From Euclidia mi (lineage: Eukaryota; Arthropoda; Insecta; Lepidoptera; Erebidae), in contig OX123193.2 of NCBI GenBank assembly GCA_944739405.2, forward strand, positions 7,572,331 through 7,636,330: a stretch of 64,000 bases of DNA. Reading direction: 5' to 3'. A program made the translations under genes and the position numbers. Position 1 is the stretch's first letter, and the number at the start of each line of letters is the position of its first letter. The notes beneath the pieces are model-generated. The model made no database searches and was not told the DNA's origin. It was given only the letters and a program-made list of their open reading frames with translations. Shown piece after piece: positions 56,280 through 64,000 of the stretch.

Positions 56280-58016
56280 CAGTTAGGACCGATGGCTTAA
56301 CGTGTTCTCTGAAGCACAGGGCAAAATTTAATAACTTAACTTAGTATTACTAATTACGCATTTTAAAGAACATTAGGTCTGTTTCGTCAGCAAATGCATT
56401 GTTTATTTTTGATACTGTTTCCCATACAAATCTTGTTCTTTAAATATTCTATTCAAGCGTCGACCAAGTTCAACCAACATGCATAGAATCCAACTATTTT
56501 ATTTTCAAGGAAACCTCAGTAAAAGTAAAGTGATAATACATTAACTATAAACCAGCCGATCTAGTTAAAGCAGGAATGTCTTCTGTCTCTGTCTGTCGTA
56601 TCGAAAACATCAGTTTGTCCCTTTCTATTACAGAGATATGTTAAGAGAGTGCAATAATTCCACATTGTCCATTCGCCTGGTATGGTGTCGGGAGAATTTA
56701 TCGCTATGAGACAATGGTCGGCCTAACATCTGTTCTTACCTTTAAGGCGATTGTAAAAGATTGCACAGTGTTCCAAATCAGATGGACTTGGGTAAAGACT
56801 TAAAGAGTATCGCTGTTTAGGCGTAATTTTTGATTAAATAATAAAATGCTTCTTAGAAAAAACAGTAATGATTTTAATTCTATAAGCAATTTGATTATAA
56901 AACCGTCACTTTGATCTGTACTTATAACTTTAACTGAAATAAATTAACTGTTTTAATTGGAGATTATGATTGTACTATTTAAACTGATTCCTATTCAAAA
57001 CATTTTTGAGGTTTTGTAGAACTTTAATATTTTGCATTCGCTACTGCCTATAAAATTATGCAAAAGAGACCGTGATGTATTCAGAATATTTTAAAGTAGT
57101 TGCGCCTCATCAAAATCAGAAAACGCTTATTTTTATTTCTCGTGATTTCGAAATCCAAATACACAATACAAACAGATAAACATAATTCATGAAACAACAT
57201 AAAAAACAATTTTAAATGAACACAATTGTTTTAAATAAAAACGCAAACAGATACATTTATCACGCTGAAAGTCTGCACAGTGGTGCTATATGCGTGAAGT
57301 CGTGGACAAAAAATCACCCTCGGATAAAACCGATTAAATGTAAAAACATTTATCGACGGTCACCACAAGTCAATTACTGTTGGAAAACAATTACACAACT
57401 GTTCGTTTCGATGCGGTCGGTTAAACAGAAGTAAAGAATGTTTTTTTTCCGTAACTTTTTTATGGGCTCGTACTGTCAGTGTTAAAGTGATTTGTTGTGA
57501 TTGAATTCTGTTTGCTTTTGGCGGAATACGCTTTTTGTTTACACCTGCATGCGAGATAATTCGGATTAAATGGTACTTTTATAAATGCAAAAATCGTTTT
57601 TTAGTAAGCCACTGTCAAAATAATGAATGATTATTCAGGTATGTTATGCTCTTATTATTACAACAGCCTAAAATAAAAACTATTCAACATTTACATTAAA
57701 ATCCAAACACAAAAATCATAACTTTAAAAGGGGCCTCAAATTTCTCACTTCAAGTGAGCTTTTCATTCTTTTCATAGAACTTTCTTTAAAGGCTTTCAGA
57801 GCTCAGAGATGAGCCCACCTGTGAAGGATGCTGTCTTAGAAAACCCGCGTCTTGAAGGACATGACAAATAAAAAAAATGCCGCGGTGTCTGTGGACGAGA
57901 TTGCTTGAAAAGAAATCTGGGCGCCATTACTGCACTTTGTTGGATTGACGTGCTATATTTAAATATTTGTAGGTAACCGTATTTAAATTAGAAATATACT
58001 GAGCTTTTTATTCAAA
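56280..58016. other. No gene seen; small SINE-2a relic
   Basis: 56,280-56,332 (ACCGATGGCTTAACGTGTTC) is a piece of SINE 2a. The rest is AT-rich, and the frame at 57,216-57,434 has no domain. Confidence 0.45.
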
Positions 58017-58095
58017 AGAAAATATTCTTGCTCCCTTTTAAAAACGGTTACGTATGTCACGTTACCGTTTTTTAAAGGGAGCAAAAATATTTTCT
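58017..58095. repeat. Near-perfect palindrome, 37-bp arms
   Basis: AGAAAATATTCTTGCTCCCT... is followed by a five-base loop (ATGTC) and a complementary arm matching at 34 of 37 positions. It could be a minimal foldback element or the end-to-end remains of an inverted-repeat transposon. Confidence 0.85.
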
Positions 58096-58844
58096 AGATA
58101 CTCAATCAAGAAAATATTTTACTGCGATGTCATTAAAGACAACATTAATTTTAATTGCCTTTCGGGACATGTAGCACGTACCTTCGTTTGTAGGATCTGA
58201 TGCTTCAGCAATGCTGCAAGCACCATGATTATGAATGTGCTAAACTCATACAATTGTGATGTGATCATGATAATGACAAGGCATGTTTAATGTCTTATAA
58301 ATCACTCTCCTTCGTTTTGCTATCTATTATGTACCTACAAAAAAGTTCAGTGCGATATATAAGAACTTTTTCCACTGCTCTATTCATGTAAATTATTCAC
58401 GTAAATCTTCTTCAGGAATCACTCTATATATTGGTGAAAACCGCAAAGAATTCGTTTACTAGTTTTTGAGTTTATCACGCTCATACAGACAGAAGACGCG
58501 ACTAGAAAATTTAATTTCATAATATGAATAGCAGTAAGTACTTATAAGTCATTGTCTTTTAAGTAGCTATTAACCAGTGTATCTACAAGTGCTCGCCACT
58601 AGAAGCATTTGACTCTTAAACAAAACGACTATACTTTCCAAACAATTGGAAAATGCTTTTCAAACAGCTTGACTGTTCTAAGTTCAGAACAAATTCATTG
58701 TTAGAACAATCCCGATGAGTCTTATGCCAATTAATTGCGCGAGAAAGTCGACACGAGCATTTGATTTTTGAACGTGTACAGACTTTGTTGACTGTGGGAT
58801 AGATGTTTAGAGATTTAAGATTATTCTCAACATAACATGACTTC
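58096..58844. other. No gene seen
   Basis: AT-rich. The 76-codon minus frame at 58,616-58,846 is unremarkable. Confidence 0.45.
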
Positions 58845-59103
58845 ACGCCTTTTTATCACCGAAGGGGTAGGCAGAGGTGTATTACACAACCACTTTTCGC
58901 CAGTTATGTTTCGGTCCCAATGTAGTATTAGGGGGCGAGCCTATTGCCATCTACCGGGCACATTGTTAAGCGAGCGATAATTCAATTATTTAATAGACGC
59001 ATAACTTCGAAAAGTTACAGGTGTGTGCCCGGGGTACCTGGGGATCGAACCCGAGACCATCGTCTCGGCAGTCTGTTACGTACACCACTGGGCTATCGCC
59101 GCT
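58845..59103 (-). mobile_element. SINE, family 1b
   Basis: Minus strand: AGCGGCGATAGCCCAGTGGT head, GGGTTCGATCCCCAGGTACC box B, ACTTTTCGAAGTTATGCGTC centre, family-1 tail to AAAGGCGTGAAG. Confidence 0.9.
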
Positions 59104-59464
59104 ATTCTTAAGGGAAATGTTTACTGCTATTGGAGTGAACGAGTATGTGCTACCAAGGCTACTAGGCTAAGCATGTTAGCCAATGTCTGGTTAAGGATGG
59201 GTCATAAAAGTGTAATTCTTCTGTGCCAGAGGCAGCACGAAAATCTTTAAATACTATCGTTCAAGTCTAAGACTGCTGATCAAGAAAGTGAGTTTTCGCA
59301 AATACCTGGCACTGGCGTAAGGCATAGAATACGGCAGACTTTTTGGAATGCAGAGATCGGATGACGGTTGCTTCGCGGGATTTAAGATGACTCTGATGCA
59401 GTAGCTAATAATTGATCTAACATGTTGATTATTTCTAATTATGTATATGCATAATTAGTTATAA

Positions 59465-59700
59465 GCCAGTGGACAGCGTATGACTGGTGATCGGAGGCCC
59501 CGGGTTCGATTCCCGGGTCGGGCAAAAGTGTTACTGGGTTTTTCCGAATTCTCAGTAGCAGCACGGAGTCTGGTGATGTGGCCGGTAACGGTGATAGGCT
59601 CGCCCCCTATTACTTGGGACCTAAAAATTCTGTGCGAAATGTGGGTGTAAAATTACACCTCTGCCTACCCATTCGGGGAAACAGGCGTGAGTCTATGAGT
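59465..59700 (+). mobile_element. SINE, family 1a
   Basis: AGCCAGTGGACAGCGTATGA head, CGGGTTCGATTCCCGGGTCG box B, complete tail ending GGGAAACAGGCGTGAGTCTA, again with the LINE-like AAACAGGCGTGA. Confidence 0.9.
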
Positions 59701-60672
59701 ATATGCATGCTGCTGCGAGTCAATCAAGGACTGAGTTCAAGGTATTATTTGTTTTCTCACTTTCTGACCTCTACCTTTCTCTGTACCCTCTTACTTTCTC
59801 CACAGCCCGGTCCCATTAGCTGTCCGAAAAAGTCAAAGATAACTTTAAAGAGACAGTGTTTTATGGTAGCATCAAGCTTTTCACTTGTGTCTAGAATACT
59901 GTGATTAATATCATTCATGAATGCTGACAAAATAAATCTGGGATAACCCAAAAACCCGCCCGCATCTACCCTTTATACGTACGTACACCACCGTTCGCTT
60001 TAAAGTTTCTAAATTCACAAGTTAAGTAAAGTATTTTGAAAACATGACAGAGTTTGATCGCTTCAATGGCCTCGCGGGATGGGCTATTAACGAAATACCA
60101 CAAAAGTTGTCAAAACTTCTAAGAGAAATACATAATGGTGAGGCTCTAACCTTTTAAGCATAATGGAAGAATTTCATCGTCAATATTTCGATGAATAAGA
60201 GAGTGGAGTTTTGGAATTAATTTGTCTTGTACTTATCTTTGGTAAGCTTACTGTTGATGAAGGTGGTCTTCCTGTTCTGTTTTGTGATTGGACGGCCTAT
60301 TAGCAATTTGTGTATCAATGTCAAGTATGAAAGTTGAAAATAGGCGTTATTTTGTTGTTAGCCTTACTTGTCTAAGTTTATATTATCGCTTTAATTTTTT
60401 ATCACACTTGCACTTGCACTGCGGGAAAAGGGAAGGTGATATTTTAAAGCTGTCTTACTTTTGCAAGGATTCAAAGGTGTTTCTAAAAAAACACATAGGT
60501 GAAACTTGCTGCCAACAAAAATTTTACCCATAGCTAAAGGCTCACTTTATTTTACTACCTTGTTGTAGTGTAGTATTTTGCCAACATGGTTTTATGAGGC
60601 GCTTGAAGCATTAATCGTAGTGTGGTACTTTGATAATATTATTTTAATAGGCACCTGACTCACTGTCTCTTA
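59701..60672. other. No gene seen
   Basis: Overlapping frames of up to 108 codons at 59,578-59,951 begin inside the SINE. None has a known domain. Confidence 0.45.
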
Positions 60673-61155
60673 AATAAACCGGTCAAGTGCGAGTCGGACT
60701 CGCGCACCGAGGGTTCCGTACAATCCTGTAGGCATATATAATTATTAAAAATATATGTGATTTAACTAAAAATTAAAGGATATCGATTTTTTTCCTATGT
60801 GCTATAAAACGTTGCTTTATGCCAAATTTTAAGATTCTAGAGCGACTGGAAGTAGCCTTTAGTTATGACTTGAGAATTTGATATGAATTTTAATTTTATA
60901 CCTCTACGGGTGCATGCGGAAAGGCCAGTTTCGAAAATTTGCGGGAATCTGCAGCATAAATGGCTGTATCATTTGATTGCGTTGGCTTAGAAGTTTGATT
61001 TTTTCACATCTTCAAGGGATTGTAAATTTGATATCATTTTCAGTTTGATACCTCCACGCGTTTCTAAGAAAAAGCGTCGTAACAGACGGACGGATTTACA
61101 AGAAAGTGATCCTATAAGTGTTCCGTTTTTTCATTTCAAGATACGGAACCCTAAA
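60673..61155 (+). mobile_element. Dispersed moth repeat 'GTGCGAGTCGGACTCGCGCA'
   Basis: Starts ACCGGTCAAGTGCGAGTCGG and GAGGGTTCCGTA and ends TACGGAACCCTAA, so the outer parts contain an inverted GGGTTCCGTA pair. From memory this motif is very common in lepidopteran genomes; I cannot name the class with certainty. No transposase frame. Confidence 0.65.
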
Positions 61156-61486
61156 CATGTATAGAAATTGTTCCCGTCGCAAAACTACTGGCAGTTCGCC
61201 AAACTCAAGCCAAACACACTTATTCAAGTTTGACATTTCACCTTGAAAATGTCTTCTATGTGAAGCTAGTAAACATTATTCATCACCATGAATGACTGTA
61301 ATTATATCAGTTCTCTGTAATAATACGGAGACACAAAGAGACACTACTTGTAATAACAGTTTGTATATATTTATGTATACTTAATTGCTGCTGGCCAACG
61401 CCACCAATATGGCTAGTATTGATTGGAGAGGTAATTACCGTCTTAGGCTAGGAAATAAGCGGTGCACCGGGTTCAGCGGTTTAGCA

Positions 61487-61812
61487 GCAAAATGTTGTAG
61501 GTAGTAGAGCCTTGCTGATTTCAGCGTCAATGGGCCAGCTCGACCGGGGAAGTACTACCCTCTCACAGAAAATCGACGTAAAGTAACAGTACCTATATTG
61601 TTGCGTTTCGTTCGGTGAGTGAGAGTGCCGGAGGCCCCGTCCCCTATTCCTTCTCCCTCATCCCACTCCTCCTCCCATCCTTTTTCCTAACCCAACGGGT
61701 GGCAACGCACTTGTGAATTCTGTGGTGTTGCTTGTGTCCATGGGCGGCGGTAATTGCTTAGCATCAGGCGATCCGTCTGCTCGTTTGCCGCCTATTAATA
61801 TAAAAAAAAATG
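61487..61812 (+). mobile_element. Poly(A)-tailed SINE-like repeat
   Basis: GAGCCTTGCTGATTTCAGCG start, AATGGGCCAGCTCGACCGGG, CCATGGGCGGCGGTAATTGC, TTGCCGCCTATTAATATAAA end. Opposite orientation to 39,119-39,437. Confidence 0.8.
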
Positions 61813-61989
61813 TGACTGATAACATTTGTGTTAATAGTATTAGTTTAACCCGGGGTCATGGGGGTGGAAAAGTGTTAAAAGGACGTTGGGGTGGGTCTCA
61901 CAGACCCGTTTATTAGATATTAGTTATTTCAATACTTTATTAATGAAAAAGATTATATTCATTAGTGTTCAGTTTTTTAGGTATTTACA

Positions 61990-62240
61990 TACATACATAC
62001 ATATCGTCACGCCTTTTATCCCCGAAGGGGTAGGCAGAGGTGTATTTCTACACCCACTTTTCGCCAGATATACTTTAGTCCCACGTAATAAGGGGCGAGC
62101 CTATTGCCGTACCGGGCACATTTCCAGACTCCGTGCTGCTACTGAGAATTTCGTGACAGAAAAACCCAATAACACTGCCCGGCCCAGGAATCGAACCCGG
62201 GACCTCCCGATCCCACGCGCACATTTATGCCGCGAGACCA
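61990..62240 (-). mobile_element. SINE, family 1a (complete)
   Basis: Minus strand: TGCCTCGTTGGTCTCGCGGC head, CGGGTTCGATTCCTGGGCCG box B, GGGTTTTTCTGTCACGAAAT, tail to GGATAAAAGGCGTGACGATA with a (TATG)n run at 61,988 and below. Confidence 0.9.
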
Positions 62241-62392
62241 ACGAGGCAGTCGTATAGGGTTTGATGTCGAGTTTTCCGTCTCTACGCAAAGATGATATTT
62301 GCATCGTGTTATCCCTTAGTCGCCTCTTACGACACCCACGGGAAGATAGGGGGTGGTGACACTTGTATTCTATGCCGTCAACCACACGGCAA
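62241..62392 (-). mobile_element. Retroelement piece adjoining the SINE
   Basis: Minus strand: GCCGTGTGGTTGACGGCATA, TGTCACCACCCCCTATCTTC, GTGTCGTAAGAGGCGACTAA. The same stretch occurs in the insertion at 15,440-15,679. Confidence 0.7.
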
Positions 62393-63525
62393 TTATGTAA
62401 ATAAATAAAAGAAAATATTATATTATATCATGTTTTAATCAGGTTTAATGGACCATTTAAAAATAAACGACAAATGTTAACAAAATCTTTCCCTTCTACT
62501 TAAATGTTACTCTTTTATTAATTAACAATCAGTCTTAATATTTTAATGTCAGTTATTTGTAGTAAACTAGATTATCTCTAAAAAAGCCGTGAAAAAAGAC
62601 ACTTGTAAAATTGACAGTATATTATGCTCTCATTCTTCGTCTTCTCGGTCCATTTTTTACTAAGTACCTACAAAAAACACAAATAAAATACTTTGAAATG
62701 TATATAAGCAACTTAAATCGAAAACAAGAACAAACAAAAACAAATACAAAAGCATAAATACACAGTAAACAACTAAAATAATATGTATACAAAATGGCGC
62801 GAAATTGTTACACTACCCGCGGGGATGGGTCTCACATACCTTTTTGAAATTGGTGCACGTATAACTCCCACTACCGCTGCCTCACGTCTAATGTGTTACC
62901 TGCGACGCATAGATCAACTCAACAGTTCTAGTTACTGAGAAGAGCGGCAAAGTCGCACGCATAGTAAGTGAACTACAAGCGAAACAAAATGTTACGGGTC
63001 TCACAGACCCAACCCCCATGACGCCGGGTTAACGATATTTAGTTTTAGAATTAGACCTTGTAACAAAAAAGACGTAGAGTCATTCGGGGCAACTGTGCGC
63101 ACTTTTGCCTTTCAGATCTTACTGTGCTTTGAATATAACGCTAGAGAAATAAAAAAATAATCTTTGAATAGAGCATTTATTTACCTGTAAATAAAAACAG
63201 AAAATTAAACAAATTAAAAGTATATATTTTTGTAATAAGGAATTATAGAGAAAAAATCGGAATGCGTTCACTTGCCCCTTATTGCGGGTAACCGTGCGCA
63301 CTCCTGTGGGGTAAGTAAACGCATATGGGGTAAGTAAACGCATTCCTTAGTATAACACAAAAACAATTAGAAAACAATATTTTTTGTTAACATTTTTCTC
63401 GAAGCTCTTACTGTTAACTCGGTCTTAATTTTCCTTCACAAAGGTATTGAATTAACTTATATATTTTGAGATGAATCTCATTTATCTTAATCACAAAGTT
63501 CAGTCAGTTTGCTTTGGCGACCAAT
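62393..63525. other. No gene; repeats of GTGCGCAC/GGGGTAAGTAAACG
   Basis: AT-rich, then from about 63,085 a stretch with CTGTGCGCACTTTTGCC, CCGTGCGCACTCCTG and two tandem GGGGTAAGTAAACGCAT units (63,308-63,343, period 19). The same GTGCGC motif follows the next ORF at 63,855. These may be parts of one DNA element. Confidence 0.5.
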
Positions 63526-63705
63526 TCAGTTACCCATTGACTCTGCAGCTCTAACCAGTTTAAGTCTTTTGCGCAGACAGGATTCACTGATACCAATGGC
63601 AGCTACAGCAGCTCTCTTACTTTTTCCATTTCGGATATGCTCTTTAGCCTTAGCAATTTGGTTATCTGTCACTGGTGCTAGTTCAGGTTTTTTCTTAATA
63701 TACAT
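63526..63705 (-). pseudogene. HTH (psq/pogo-type) transposase N-terminal fragment
   Basis: A 59-codon frame from ATG at 63,705 to TGA at 63,526. It contains TDNQIAKAKEHIRNGKSK, RAAVAAIGISESCLRKRLK and a short tail. The pattern helix - GKSKRAA - GIS-S-LRKRL matches psq-type helix-turn-helix domains that open many pogo-like transposases. Just upstream, in the other frame, ATGCCACGAACATATGTA would give MPRTYV, the usual start of such proteins; one extra base separates the two. No DDE domain follows, because the frame ends soon after the HTH. The neighbouring repeats may be its transposon ends. Confidence 0.6.
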
Positions 63706-64000
63706 ATGTTCGTGGCATGATGATCAACATATATACAAAAAAATATTAGTATTAAGTACCTTCAAGATTTATATAAAAATCTTACTTTACTCAGTAAATA
63801 AATTAAGAGTTTCTGTATCGTTCTAAAATATTGGTCATGGGAGTAAGTGTACGTGTGCGCGCACTTAACCGCTCACATTTTCCCCAGGAAGCCAAAATAC
63901 AATTAAAAATTTTTACAAGTTTAGGAACCAAAAATAACTTCAAAATAACTTCTCACAGATTTACATGAATATGCTAATTATAAAAAGAAATATTACTTAC

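Noticed and set aside
62101..62385. 94-codon minus frame
   Set aside because: Spans two adjoining retroelement pieces; the residues come from SINE sequence.
1..64000. CRISPR array, rRNA genes, bacterial operons or prophage
   Set aside because: No spaced identical repeats, no rRNA signatures and no operon-like ORF runs; all evidence points to insect nuclear DNA.

Overview
The window looks like nuclear DNA of a moth (Lepidoptera, possibly Noctuoidea). This rests on its interspersed repeats: tRNA-headed SINEs ending in a '...GGCGTGAGTCTATGTATG' tail, SINE/LINE tails ending in (GATGAT)n, short Helitrons inserted between A and T, and RTE-like LINEs with a tetranucleotide tail. The species call is inference. 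I found no host protein-coding gene that I can defend. Almost every interpretable segment is a transposable element, a fragment of one, or a duplicated copy of such material. Most open reading frames here are chance frames or remains of element proteins.

Layout. 1-3.6 kb: AT-rich DNA with three old SINEs. 3.6-16.2 kb: copy 1 of a large segmental duplication. It begins with an RTE-like LINE (LINE-A, minus strand), followed by about 1.1 kb of flank, a tRNA-Glu-like sequence and a mosaic of SINEs. 16.6-28.1 kb: a head-to-tail array of a roughly 5.1-kb unit (LINE + flank + tRNA-Glu-like sequence) made of one truncated unit, LINE-B and LINE-C. 23.1-39.8 kb: copy 2 of the large duplication, beginning with LINE-C. 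It is about 4 kb longer than copy 1 because it took extra insertions: a 2.29-kb element with terminal inverted repeats and TAA duplications, a Helitron, a LINE tail, a 1.1-kb inverted-repeat element and a composite block at 38.2-39.4 kb. Copy 1 took others: a CR1/Jockey-type LINE and several SINEs. 39.8-64 kb: single-copy AT-rich DNA with scattered SINEs, an LTR with a primer-binding site nested in an inverted-repeat element (43.5-44.5 kb), a second Helitron, a near-perfect 37-bp-arm palindrome, and at the right edge a 59-residue ORF carrying a helix-turn-helix of the kind found at the N-terminus of pogo-like transposases.

How the parts relate. The 3' end of the RTE-like LINE, including the last codons of its ORF and its stop, is nearly identical to the tail shared by the main SINE families. 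This LINE family is therefore the probable source of the machinery that moved them. LINE-B and LINE-C share a Penelope-like insertion and a nonsense codon that LINE-A lacks. They are thus copies made by DNA duplication of an already dead element, not by separate retrotransposition. Comparing the two large copies gives filled and empty sites for about ten insertions and hence a relative chronology.
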